Source: Symbiodinium natans
Lineage: Eukaryota; Sar; Dinophyceae; Suessiales; Symbiodiniaceae
Reading direction: 5' to 3'
Length of the DNA: 64,000 bases
Assembly: GCA_905221605.1 (NCBI GenBank)
Contig: CAJNDS010001125.1
Location: forward strand, 729,106 to 793,105
Part shown: positions 53,209-64,000 of the stretch, in pieces
Layout: every line of letters starts with the position of its first letter
Position numbering within the stretch: position 1 is the first letter of the stretch
Program-made: the position numbers and the translations under genes
The notes under the pieces: model-generated
Database searches by the model: none
What the model saw: only the letters and a program-made list of their open reading frames with translations
Told to the model about the DNA's origin: nothing

Positions 53209-53641
53209 GTCTTAGTGTTGAGGGGTTTAGGGTTTAGGGTTCAGGGTTTAGGGTTTAGGGTCCTTCTCAATTTCATGAAAGCAAGAAAGGGCCCCCTTTA
53301 TGATTCCGATCATAGGGCACTCTATAGAGCACAGCCCTCAACCCTAAAGACCCAACCTTCAGCTTGGGGTCTAGGGTTTAGGGTTTAGGGTTTAGGGTTT
53401 AGGCCTTAGTCTTTAGGGTTTAGGGGTTTAGGGTTTAGGGCGTAGGGTATTAAGCATGTCGCGCGGCTGTGGCGCTCCCTCGGCATAGTACACACCCTAC
53501 ATATGAGCCCTTTTGTTGCCCCTTCACCCTAAACCCTTCTAACTTATAATCCCCAAACCGTTAGGATGCAACCCTAAACCCTAAACCCTAAACCCTAAAC
53601 CCTAAACCTCTAACTTGTCTTCGGTGGAGAGGGACACTCCA

Positions 53642-53918
53642 GGAAGGCCCCAGCCTGACCCTCACCTTCACCAAATGCACCCCAAGCCCTCCTAAAGCGG
53701 CTTAGGTTGGGATGTTTCCCCTTATACTCACAGGGTGTAGGGTTTAGGGTTTAGGGTTTAGGGTTTAGGGTTTAGGGTTTAGGGTTGGGGTTTGGGGTTT
53801 GGGGATTGGGGTTTGGGGTTTAAGGACTCTTAGTATAAAGGCGGAACATACCAAGGTTCAGGGCTCGTGTTTGGGTGGATCAGGGCTGATGAGTTTTAAT
53901 GAATGTTCCAGTGTGTAG
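53642..53918 (+). CDS. hypothetical terminal exons around a family A element
   Basis: Exon to 53699 reads EGPSLTLTFTKCTPSPPKA. GC donor 53700, acceptor GGTTCAG 53861; exon 53862-53918 continues GSCLGGSGLMSFNECSSV to TAG. Short, unknown, but phase 0 on both sides. Confidence 0.35.
53707..53854 (+). mobile_element. family A element with a TTTAGGG array in its middle
   Basis: Left end TTGGGATGTTTCCCC and right end TAAGGACTCTTAGTATAAAG...CATACCAA are family A. In the other copies the middle is a short AT-rich hairpin; here it is replaced by about ten TTTAGGG/TTTGGGG units. Flanks GGCTTAGG and GGTTCAGG agree at six of eight positions. Confidence 0.75.
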
Positions 53919-53959
53919 GAGCCATATTACTTAGCACAAGATGTTTTGCAAAGCCATGT

Positions 53960-53984
53960 GTAGTCACACGCACGCACGCACGTC

Positions 53985-54016
<32 letters not shown>

Positions 54017-54057
54017 CGCCCACGCCCACGCCCACGCCCACGCCCACGCCCACGCCC
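53960..54057 (+). repeat. hexanucleotide repeat CCCATG/CCCACG
   Basis: CATGCC about five times then CACGCC about seven times, ending CCCTCAG. Confidence 0.9.
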
Positions 54058-54198
54058 TCAGACTGAGAGAGGGAGACTCTCACCCTACCACCCGCAGCCT
54101 CCTGCATCTGCTCGTCGAAACACAGTTTTTTTTGGGGTTCTGTTGGTGCCCGAAATAAACAGCGCTCTCCGCATTGAGCGCGTACAGGGCATTTGCGG

Positions 54199-54423
54199 AT
54201 GACGGATAACCACGAATGCTGGAGCAAAATTGCAGGCGGGCAAACCTACCAATTGCCACAGGTAGGTTTCCCCTTGTTTAACCGCTTTTTGTTTCTCCTA
54301 GGACCGGGATTTCCTTTTTTTAGGGTTGGGGTTCCCCATGATAACCCCCTGAAAACCAAAAAGGGTACCCTTTTATTCCTAGGTTACTCCCGGGTCTAGT
54401 CTCGGCTTCTTGCAAAAGCTTAG
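54199..54423 (+). CDS. hypothetical exon pair split by a family C introner
   Basis: Exon to 54261 reads MTDNHECWSKIAGGQTYQLP and ends CACAG|GTAGGT, an excellent donor. Intron 54262-54399 contains a family C element (54298-54399) and ends GGGTCTAG. Exon 54400-54423 reads SRLLAKA to TAG. Unknown family. Confidence 0.4.
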
Positions 54424-55065
54424 GGCTCGAAATCTCAAGCCACAAACCTTCAGCTCCCAGCCCTGCTGCAAGTGCCTCTTTTGCTTTTAAGGTTCGCTGT
54501 CCGCGCGGTTGCAAGACGCTGCGCAGGACTCACCATGTGGAAAAGCTGCGGGCTTGGGCTGGAGTTAGGTTTTCCTAACCTTTGATCCTACTCAGCTCGG
54601 GCTGAAGGCCTGAAGCCTTTAAGCCCAAAACTTACCAATTCCCTACTAACCAACAGCAAGACAAGACAGCCGAAGCTAGTACCGTGCAGACTCCTTCAGC
54701 CTTGGGTTAGACAGTCTGAGCTAGAATCCCTAAATAGCCCTAATTATGGCGGGAACCTAGGCGGGGGGGGGGGGGGGGGAGGTAGTATAGAGTAGGGGAA
54801 CCCATGATCCACAATCCTAGACTTAGAATCGGTACCTCTCGGTGTCACACAAAACGGGAGTTCAATGCGAGGAGTGCATCGAAGAGCCACGCTAAGCGCT
54901 GTCAGCCCTGCCTTGTCTTGAGGGATGAAGGTTTAGGGTTTAGGGTTAGGGTTTTGGGTTTTGGGTTTTGGGTTTTGGGTTTTGGGTTCCCGAGTTTCAG
55001 GTTGGCTTGCAGGATTTCGGGCTTCGAAGGCTCAAAGCTTTCAAGGTTGGAGTGTTTAGCTAGGA

Positions 55066-55170
55066 TGCCCAGTAGTACCCTTATTCCCTTTTTTGGGGGG
55101 TGTAGGTTCCCTTGTAAACCCCTTTAAGCAAAAAAGGGCACCCTTTTTTGCCTGGGTTACTGGGCCTAGT
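55066..55170. mobile_element. family C element
   Basis: GCCCAGTAGTACCCTTATTC start, AAAAAAGGGCACCC, GGTTACTGGGCCTAG end. The upstream island 54826-54930 (KREFNARSASKSHAKRCQPC) ends GATGAAG|GTTTAG and may be an exon. Confidence 0.75.
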
Positions 55171-55204
55171 TAGGCTGTCAGGTGTAGGCCGGTGCAGTGT
55201 TTAC

Positions 55205-55486
55205 GGTTTAGTGTTTAGTGGTTCAGGTGCAGGGTTTCGTTTTTATTGTTTTCCGGCTTATCAACTGGGCCAGCTCATGCCAGCGCAGCGTGCGTGCAAG
55301 AAGGACTCGCCTGTTTGGACTGCGACCCACTCCGGCCACCGTTTCAAGCTAATGCCCGGCTTTGAGAAGGACGCAGTGGCCACGGCACCAACAAGGAGAT
55401 CCCCGGCCTGTCGGCCCACACGCACTAGACGATTTTTCATACCTGTTAACCCCCACCTCCCTAAACCCTGCACCCTAGACTCCTAA
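55205..55486 (+). CDS. candidate exon, possibly terminal
   Basis: Reads LGQLMPAQRACKKDSPVWTA then HSGHRFKLMPGFEKDAVATA, an Arg/Pro-rich tail and a TAA. G/C-ending codons dominate (CTC, AAG, GTG), matching the propeller gene. No motif is recognised. Confidence 0.45.
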   Translation, partial: GLVFSGSGAGFRFYCFPAYQLGQLMPAQRACKKDSPVWTATHSGHRFKLMPGFEKDAVATAPTRRSPACRPTRTRRFFIPVNPHLPKPCTLDS

Positions 55487-55635
55487 ACCCTAAACCCCAA
55501 ATCCCTGAACTCCCAAATTCCTTAGCCCGAGAAGCCCCAACCTTGCCCTTTCCCAGACCCCTGAAAGGATCCAAAAAGTAGATCCCTTTTAGGGTTCTTA
55601 AGAAAAAGAATGACCCGATAGTAGTATCGGGTGCT

Positions 55636-55714
55636 TTGGGATGTTCCCTTACTGGGAATTGTAGTCCCCCCCGCCCCTATTATAGGACTGTTAGTATAAG
55701 GGGCAACATCCCAA
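55636..55714. mobile_element. family A element
   Basis: TTGGGATGTTCCC and GGGGCAACATCCCAA ends; flanks CGGGTGCT and AGGGTACT agree at six of eight positions. It sits inside non-coding-looking sequence with its own hairpin (ACCCGATAGTAGTATCGGGT). Confidence 0.65.
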
Positions 55715-57211
55715 AGGGTACTATTTTGGGAGGTTCTACACCCTAAACCCTAAACCCTAAACCCTAAACCCTAAACCCTAAACCCTAAACCCTAAACCCT
55801 AAACCCTAAACCCTAAACCGAGGGGTCTGGGGTTTAAAGCCCTCTGCAAACAGACGAGAAAACGTGCCTTGGCCAGGTGCCCCTCCTCAGCCGTGGCGAT
55901 GTGGGGGCTCCTTTCAGGGCCTCTAGCAGCCTGGAGCTCAGGGGTTTAGGGTTTAGGGTTTTAGGGTTTTAGGGTTTAGGGTTTAGGGTTTAGGGTTTAG
56001 GGTTTAGGGTTTAGGGTTTAGGGTTTAGGGTTAGGGTTTAGGGCGTAGGGTTTAGGAGTATTTTGGGGTTCGGGGTTACAGGGCCTAGGGCACGCTTGGG
56101 GTTAGCCCTATTTGGGGGGCGGAGTCTCCTAAGCCTTGTTAGCCTAAACCCTAAACCCTAAACCCCCAACCCTGAACCCTAAACCCTAAACCCTAAACCC
56201 TAAACCCTAGACCCTAGACCCTAGACCCTAAACTCCCTAAACCCTAGACCCTAAATCCTAAACCCTAAACCCCCCAAAAAGGCTGTTGAACCATGGGCCC
56301 TTAGTATGGTCCCTTACCCTTGTGTACAGGGATCCAAAGTATGGGCCCTTAATATGTATAGTGCACATAAGGGTTATAGAATAGGGTCCCCAAATGAAGG
56401 GCCCTATACTTCGGACTCTAGAATTTCGGATTAGGATTTGAAGCCTCTGCCGCAGGCCACGCGCCCATCGGCCAAAGCACATCCTCCCAGTCAGAGAAAG
56501 GCGGGGGACCCTAAACCCTAAGCCGCCCCCTAGCCCCATCTTCTCAAAAAACGAAATAGGGATCTTGATTTGTTAAGTCCTAACCCTAAACCCTAAACCC
56601 TAACCTAAACCCTAAGATCTAAACTAAGCCTCGAATTCCATGCTGAACTCAAAGCCCACCAGTCCCCTTACCCAAAACTGCCTCTCCGCCCCTGCGGAGG
56701 TCTCTCCTCACAGGGAGCCCCCTTCTCCTTGCAGCGTGTGACGAACAAGGCGGTTTAGGGCTTAGGGCTTAGGGCTTAGGGCTTAGGGCTTAGGGCTTAG
56801 GGCTTAGGGCTTAGGGCTTAGGGCTTAGGGCTTAGGGCTTAGGGCTTAGGGCTTAGGGCTTCGGGTTTATATTAGGGTTTAGGTTTCAGGGTTTACTTCA
56901 GGTTTGTAGGGTCAGGGTTCTTCGTGGCTTTGTAATCCCTCTCCCCCAAAAAAAGAACCCAAGCCGCCCTGACTAACCCCTGACACCGAAACCGTGTCCG
57001 TCTACTTAAGGAACCCCTGAACCCTGGAGACTTGAGGTTCACAGGAATGAAGTTGCAGCCCGGCAGTGAAAATCATTCCTGAATGGCCCACCGTGAATCG
57101 CACCTGTCGCACTTCAAAGCCGGCTTAGACCGGGTTTAGGGTTAAGGGTTTAGGGTTTAGGGTTTAGGGTTTAGATGTCTCTTTGAATCCTCAACGTCTT
57201 TTTTTATACAG
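55715..57211. other. arrays, GGGCTTA variant array, spacers
   Basis: CCCTAAA 55740-55820; TTTAGGG 55965-56040; 56755-56860 is a GGGCTTA variant array of about 15 units. 56279-56412 contains several GGGCCCTTA/TATGG blocks resembling a degenerate element. No firm gene. Confidence 0.6.
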
Positions 57212-57270
57212 CCTCAAATGTGAATCCTGAGCAAAATGCCCCACAACCAAGAGAGATATCAGGACCTTGA
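57212..57270 (+). CDS. candidate terminal exon
   Basis: Follows a strong acceptor (GTCTTTTTTTATACAG) and reads SNVNPEQNAPQPREISGP to TGA 57268-57270. Unknown. Confidence 0.35.
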
Positions 57271-57476
57271 AGCATGGGCCAATGGATCTGCTGTACGAGG
57301 TCACGTTTTCACCAGGCTGGATTTTTTCTGGGGGCTGTTGGGAGTGTGACCGGGGGGCTCGATTGAGGGTGCTGCAGCGCTTGACGCCAAAAACCCTGCA
57401 CTCTAGACCCTAAGCCCTAAACCCTAAACCCTAAACCCTAAACCCTGAACCCTGAACCCTGAACCCTACGCGTCTG

Positions 57477-57632
57477 GTCTTCTTGTCACCGGCACCATTG
57501 TGGTCCAGATCATCCCTTCTAGTGCACGTTGGGGGGGGGGGGGGGGGGGGGGGGGTCTTCTTGTCACCGGCACCATTGTGGTCCAGATCATCCCTTCTAG
57601 TGCACGTTGGGGGGGGGGGGGGGGGGGGGGGG
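57477..57632. repeat. tandem duplication of a 78-base unit with poly-G
   Basis: Two copies of a roughly 54-base sequence (CTTCTTGTCACCGGCACC...AGTGCACGTT), each followed by 24-25 G. On the minus strand each unit reads CTRRDDLDHNGAGDKKT preceded by a proline run. Confidence 0.9.
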
Positions 57633-60600
57633 TTTGAGGCAGAGTTTAGGGTGTAGGGTTTGGGGTTTTGGGTTTGGGGTTTAGGGTTTAGCTCAAAAAC
57701 CTCACAGCTCGGTGTACAGGGGTTGGTGTCATCGATGTTCATGCTTCTGGCTCCTAATCCCTATGAAATCTCTGCTGAAAGCTCATAGACCCCAAATCCC
57801 CATCATAGCCGCAGCTTCATTTCTGAATCGGTCTTCTGAACCCTAAACCTTAAACCCTAAACCCAAACCCAAACCCCTAAACTCTATACCCTAAACCCAA
57901 ACCCAAATCCCTAAACCCTAATAAATCCTCAACCTACCCTAGGGTTTGTGGATTCAAGGTGGGTCATGGTTCATGTCGTCAGCCATTCCCATGTCCGCCC
58001 TGAGGGTTTAGGGTTTAATTTGGGTTGGGTGGGTAGGTGAGCTGTACCCTAAACCCTAAACCCTAAACCCTAAACCCTAAACCCCTAAAGGTTTAGGCTT
58101 CAATTCCGAGCTTGCCTTCGACCGCAGAGACATGAGGCCAAGCAGCCAGACAACGTAAGTCACTCACTAAGTCAGCCCGAACACTGAATCCAAAATCAAC
58201 TCTCAATACTAGAAACAAATCCTAAACCCTAAACCCTAAACCCCAAACCCTAACTAAACCCCAAACCTTCAATGCTATCATACAAAGCCCGAAGCCCTGA
58301 ACCCTCAACCCTCTCAAAACCCTACACACCCCGAACCCCGAGTCAGTTCCGTCAGCCCGAAGACTTGTGCACCCGCAAGCCCCCAAAGCTTAGTTATCCC
58401 TAAACAGCCTTACTTCCAGGGGTCCTATAGGGGGGGGGGGGGGGGGTGTAGGGGGGGGGTAGTAGGGGAACCCATGAAAAACCTCTGCGTCTCAGGGCCG
58501 CATCCGAGCCGTATACGGTTTCCACCACAAGGCATTTCGGCCGGGAGGCTCAGCGCGAGTTTCCGCGAAGCGCGTGGTCGGGTGGTTCAAGGGGTTTTCT
58601 GGACTGCGGCCTTCGAGCCGTAATTTTTGAAACCCCTAAACCCGTTTAGGGTTTAGGGACCCCGAAACCCTGTTTGGGATTTAGGGTACTTGTAGGGATG
58701 AGGATCTTATCAAGGAGCCTCGCCCCAAATTCTCCAAGTCTTAAACCCTGCCCCCTGAACCCCTGAAATCGAGTCCTCATGTTATAGGGTTCTGGGGGTT
58801 TTCTATAGAACTTTAGGAAGCTTAGGAAAGCTTAGGGGGCTCGTGAGGAGTATTGAGTTACATGCCCCCCCCCCTCCCTTTAGAACCCTGTAGTCATGCT
58901 TCTGTCGAACCGAGAAAAGAGGAACATTGGAGGGCTTTGGCGGCGCAGGGACGTCGGCGCAAGGCCCCGAAAAACCAACCCCTGCAATCCTACACCCAAA
59001 GCCACAAACCCTAAACCCCACCCTAATTCCCAAACCCAAACCCTGAGCCCCAAACCCTAATTCCCAAACCCCAATCCCTAAACCCTAAGCCTAAACCACA
59101 AACCCCAAACCCTAAACCCAAAACACTGTGAGACTAATCTCCAAACCCCACACCCAAAACCCTAAACCCAAAACCCCAAACCCCAAACCCTAATTCCCAA
59201 TCCCTAAACCCAAACCACTGTGAAACTAATCCTTGACGCGGCGCCTAGGCACCGGCACTGAGGCACCAGATGGATGGACCGCGCTCTCCTTGGCTCTCCA
59301 AAGTGTTTGGGGTTGGTGTTTAGGGTTCAGGGTTTAGGGATTAGGGGTTAGGGTTGGAGTTTGGGGTTTCAGAGGTTTGGGGTTTAGGGTTTAGGGACAG
59401 GGTGTAGGTTGTACTTGGTACAAGACAACTCCTGCCATTCTGCCAAGCACAGTTTGCTCCGGGGGAATCTGAGGTGTGACTCGGGCCGAAGCACCACAAT
59501 CAAAATTCACCCGAAGGTCCCTCAAACCCTTGGCTAAACCCCATACACCCTATAAACCCTATAACCCTCAACACCCTCTTAACCGTACAAACCCTATAAA
59601 CCCTACTAAATTAACAGTATAAGCCCCATAAACCCTTTAAAACCTATTGACCGTATAAACCCTATAAACCCTAAAAAACCCACCAACCCCAAGCCCTGGG
59701 CACAGAACCCCAACATAAGAGCTCCACCCTGATGGCGGTGGACACTTTTCCCGTCGGGCGACACTATAAGTAACCTTCATCAAATGAAAGGGTTTAAGGT
59801 TTAGTGTTTAGGGTTTAGGGTTTAGGGTTTTAGGACCATGCCCCCCCCCCCCCCCCCCGCTGCTTTCATTACTAGTAACGGTCTCCCACAAATGCACACC
59901 CCATGTGTGGACACTCACCAGTATTTACAAGGACCCATAAACACACCACCAATGCAAGCCCTAAACCCCGAACCCCGAAACCGAACCCTAAACCATAAAC
60001 CCCAAACCCTAAACCCTAGACCCCAAAACCCTAAACCCTAAACAACCCTACTTCGTACGATGGTTGTCTTTCTCTGGGGCTTCACTCTCGAAGGTTGCCA
60101 ATTCAACCTCTTTTGAGCTTAGGGTTTCCGCCCCTGAACCCTAAACCCTAGACTCTAAACCCTAAACCCTAAACCCTAAACCCTAAACCCCAAACCCTAA
60201 ACCCTAAACCCTAAACCCTAAACCCATGAACTTGGCAGCATCAACTGATTGGTTCATTTTGGAGAGAATGAAAAACCTTATGGAATCCCTGAAAGGGTTT
60301 ATACAGGGGTGTAATGCCCTCATTCCCTATACCCTGGGTTTAGGGTTTCAGGTTTAGGGTTTGGGGTTTGGGGTTGAGGGTCCCTAAACTGAAGTCGTTG
60401 GCATCACTCAAGCTTTCCCGCCTCTGAGGCAAACTTCATCTCGACCAGTGGCGGGGTACCAAGTGCATGCAGGGTTTAGAATTTAGGGTTGAGGAATCCC
60501 TAAACCTCAAACCCTAAACCCTAATCTGCCCTCGACTCCGACCCTACACCGTGAAAACCCCACACCCTGACGATACTGACGCCCCAGAGCCCACAAGCCC

Positions 60601-62897
60601 AAACCGCCAAACCCTCAACCCTCAACCCTAAACCCTAAACCCGCCCGAAACCGAAACCCCACATTGGAGAGTCGCCTAATGATGGCCTCTGGGTCCCAGT
60701 CCCTGTCTGGTACAACCCAAAACCAGGGGTTAGGGTTCAGGGTGTAGGGTTCAGGGTTCTTGGGTTTTGGGTTTAGGGTTTAATTAGGTTCAGGGTCGAA
60801 GATAGGCAAAGGGCGACAAGCAATGTCATGACCGCAGTCGCTACCATGGGACAGTTTTTCTAGCCAAAGTGAGCGAACGCTTCCCTCAGAAACAGATCCC
60901 CAAACCTCACGCCCTAAATCCCTAACCCAAGAACCTGCAGCGGCCTTGAACCCTGAACCCTAAACCCTAAACCCTCAATCCTAAGCTTCACTCGTTTCCT
61001 GGGCCTGGCTCAGGCATGAAGTCGGGCGGGTCTCCGAATCAGGACGCCGTGAAGTTTTTGGATCTACCAATGCCCCCACAGTGCCCATTCTAGGGGTTAG
61101 GGTTCAGGGTTCAGGGTTTAGGGTTTTAGGGTTTAGGCTTTAGGGTCTAGGGTTTCGGGTTTAGGGTGTAGGGTTTAGGGTAGAGCAACCCCAAAATTTC
61201 TGGTTTGTATTGTGTGCGGCTCGGGGCTTGTTTGGAGGATGGAACAGCTTCGGATCTTGGGCATCGCAGATCCGGGTTCGAGAACACCCAGTGGCGCAAT
61301 ATGACGGGGCTGAGGGTCCCAGAACAGACTTCAACAACAGATAAGCCCTATAAACCCTATAAACCCAAAAAGCCCTAAGGGTTGCTTCTGCCTAGATGTT
61401 GGGAGGGGGGAGACCGTAAATGTAGGTTGGCTGCTTGGGCTTGGGGCTTGATCTTGAGTAGCCAGGCTACGGGTTAAGAACGTCTAGAAGACAGAGGCGC
61501 GGCCGCGATGGCACAAATAAGCGGAACGGTAGGGAGGGGTTTAGGGTTTAGGGTTTAGGGTTTAGGGTTTAGGGTTTAGGGTTTACGGTTTAGGGCGCCT
61601 TCAATCTCGAGACTTGCTCAACGGGCTTCTGCTGCAAGATCCACTTTCGAGGCCCCTTTCAAGCTAAGCAAGTCCTAAACTCTAAACTAAACCCTTACCC
61701 ATGACAAGTCGGCGTTGGCAAATGTCGAACTTTTCTTACATCACTCCGTTCGGGGCTCAGGGTTGGGGGTCAGGGTTATAGCAGGGGCCTACATACTTTG
61801 CGATGTTTCCCTCATCATCCCTACGTACCCCAAAAAGAAGCCAATGGGCAAAATGTGCCTGTGTTGAAACACAGCGGTTTGAGGCTCTGAAGAAGGCAGC
61901 CGTATCAACCCGAAACCCTGACCCTAAACCTCTAGCCCTGTATACCCCCCAAGCCCAATTCCTAAACCCTACACCCTGCACCCCGGCCTGGCGTAGAGCC
62001 CACCTCGTTTGGGGTCTCACGGTCGAGGGCTCAGGTGTATATAGCATTTGGGGTTTGGGGCTAAACCCTAAGCCCTAAGCCCAAAACCCTAAACCCTAAA
62101 CCCCGAAGCCATACACACTACCCTATACCTCAAACCACAAACCCTGAACCCCGAAACCATAAAGCCAAAACTCGAAACCCTCAGGACGCCTACTCCTTCA
62201 CCAGCCTCGACCACGGTTGGATCCTTTGCGGCTTCCTCAGCCCTGCCTCCCCCGGTGAAGACTTGAGATATTAGCGTTTAGGGTTTAGGGTTTGGGGTTT
62301 GGGGTTTGGGGTTTAGGGGCCCTAAAACCTACACCCTAAGCCCTAAAGCCCTAAACCCTAGTATAATAGTGTGTACGGGACTTAGGGGGTTTCGAGTTTA
62401 GGTTTCGGGTTCGGGGTCTCCTTCCTGATCTCTGTAAAACCACACCTTTTCCGTCCTTCTTTGGGCTCAAAAAGGAGTAGATCTAGGAAAGAGCGCTCCG
62501 GTCAGAAAGAGGAGGACCATCTATATAGGGAGCTAGTCAATCTCGAGCTTGGGGCTTGCATTGCAGGGTTTAGGGTTTAGGGTTTAGGGTTTAGGGTTTA
62601 GGGTTTAGGGTTTAGGGTTTAGGGTTTAGGTTTTAGGGTTTAGGGTTTAGGGTTTAGGGTTTATAGGGTTTAGGGGAATGCCATAATTCTGCTACTAGCA
62701 GCTGACGCCACCCAAGGACTTGGCGTGCGCCATGTCGTCAATGTGTACCAAGCACCCTCCCCCTCCCTAAACCGGCCAACACAGTAAAAACCCTGATAGA
62801 ATAGGGTTTAGGGTTTAGGGTTTAGGGTTTAGGGTTTAGGGTGTAGGGTTTAGGGTTTAGGGTTTAGGGTTAGGGTTTAGGGTTTAGGGTTTAGGGT

Positions 62898-62943
<46 letters not shown>

Positions 62944-64000
62944 GGTTTAGGGTTTAGGGTTTAGGGTTTTAGGGATTACGGTTTAGGGTTTAGGGCTTAG
63001 GGTTCGGTATTGTATTGCATGGTTTTGGGGGTGGTGTTAGCTGCTGTTAGGAGGGATGTGGAACCCCCTAAACGCTCGGAAGCCATTAAACCTTAACCCT
63101 ATAACCCTGCTGTAAGCCCTATACACCCTGAACATAAACATTCTGACCCTAAACCCTGAACACTGACAATGACAACCCCGACCCTCAATGCTAAACCCCA
63201 AACCTGTAGCTATGCCTTCAGAACCCTAAACCCTGCACCCTCAAAAAACTAAAACCCTCACCTAACCCTCAAAACGCAGAACTCGAAGCTCAAAAACCTT
63301 TGTAACCCCGATAGAAGCCTATAAACGCTAAACCGTGAACCGTGAACCCTATGTAACCGGAAACCCTGCGCAACCCTATAAACCCTCGCACTGACTCACT
63401 GACCCTAAACCCTAAACCCTAAACCCTAAACCCTAAACCCTAAACCCTAAACCCTAAACCCTAAACCTTAACCCTCACCGGATGCTGTCTCCTAGGCGTT
63501 GCGTGCGACGGGCACGGCGAGCATGGCGAGGTCGGCTGCAGCGTTCCGAGTTGAGGGCTCGGGTTTAGGGTTAGGGTTTAGGGTTTAGGGTTTAGGATTT
63601 AAGGTTTAGGGTTTCGGGTTTAGGGTTTAGGGTTTTAAGGTTTCGGGTTTCTCGTTTAGGGTTTAAGGCTTAGCGGGCTCAGGGTTTCTATAAGAAGGTT
63701 CTAGTCCAACAAGGTCTCTAATTTACAATTGCCTCGACTTTCGGGTTGAGGGACCTTAGGCATTTCAAAACCAAATTCTTTTACAGAAGACATATTAAAA
63801 GGGCTTCAAACAGTAGCCCAGCAAAAAACGTAGGATGGGGGGGGGGGGGGGGTGTGATTCGTGATGCGATTTAGTACGCTGTCAGGGCTGCGTACCGAGA
63901 TGGCCAGAAAAGGGACACTGTGGGCCTCTTGTTTCGCTCTCGAGCTGATTAGGGTTTAGGTGTGCATTTGAGGTCTGGGAAAGATTCAACCGAAACTGGG
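57633..64000. other. array and degenerate-repeat terrain, no firm gene
   Basis: Arrays at 60160-60225, 61545-61590, 62563-62660, 62799-62955 (with a GGGTTGA variant run) and 63405-63470. Poly-G/C tracts lie near 58430, 59839 and 63838. 59560-59690 is TATAAACCC-type variant. Islands such as 61820-61900 and 62690-62760 are open on one or both strands, but I recognise no motif and could not build a phased model. Confidence 0.55.

Noticed and set aside
61255-61300. tRNA-like GGGTTCGAGAACACC
   Set aside because: It resembles a T-arm box, but no matching D-arm, anticodon stem or acceptor stem is present upstream.
1-64000. True chromosome-end telomere
   Set aside because: Arrays occur in both orientations throughout the window, are short, and flank a clear gene; they are interior.

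Overview
KIND OF SEQUENCE. Eukaryotic nuclear DNA, most likely from a dinoflagellate (inference). Reasons: the seven-base telomere-type repeat TTTAGGG/CCCTAAA occurs in both orientations throughout; the one gene I recognise firmly is broken into short exons; introns seem to start with GT, GC or GA and end AG|G; short inverted-repeat elements resembling introners (transposon-like units that become introns) are abundant; and a possible spliced-leader acceptor sits just before one start codon. A chromerid or other TTTAGGG organism is not excluded. There is no operon, CRISPR array, rRNA or convincing tRNA. Because telomere-type arrays occur internally and on both strands, this is not a simple chromosome end.

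LAYOUT. From end to end the window alternates between telomere-type arrays (perfect or degenerate) and 30-300 base islands of ordinary, often open, sequence. Read by eye, many islands behave as exons and many arrays as intron bodies. The anchor is 48895-51500: a PQQ/BamB-type beta-propeller gene whose protein continues across five introns. Four of those introns contain TTTAGGG or CCCTAAA arrays and one is a pure inverted-repeat element. Hand-spliced hypothetical genes are proposed at 1500-2507, 2866-3595, 7759-10655, 11291-12227, 14523-15124, 27839-28083, 43582-44133, 47994-48428, 53642-53918 and 54199-54423. Single exons with recognisable motifs include two ankyrin-repeat exons (33239-33335, 45445-45492) and one with a W-x-D-F-x-S-I-P-Q motif (24062-24122). 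All proposed splice sites are read by eye. Many islands are open on both strands, so strand and frame are uncertain outside the propeller gene.

MOBILE AND REPEAT CONTENT. At least five short non-autonomous inverted-repeat families recur. Family A (ends TTGGGATGTTCCCC) has 8-base target duplications and sits exactly on proposed splice junctions. Family B (ends CTTGGAGGTTCATGG) has TA duplications. Families C, D and E have degenerate inverted ends; C lies in three proposed introns. There are also homogenised variant telomere arrays, long poly-G/poly-C tracts, TA microsatellites, a 42-base minisatellite, and two AT-rich islands.

HOW IT FITS TOGETHER. The main idea raised by the window is that telomere-type repeats and introner-like elements together supply intron sequence. 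TTTAGGG in the sense orientation contains both a GT donor (G|GTTTAG) and an AG acceptor (TTTAG|G), so an array landing in a gene could be spliceable at once.
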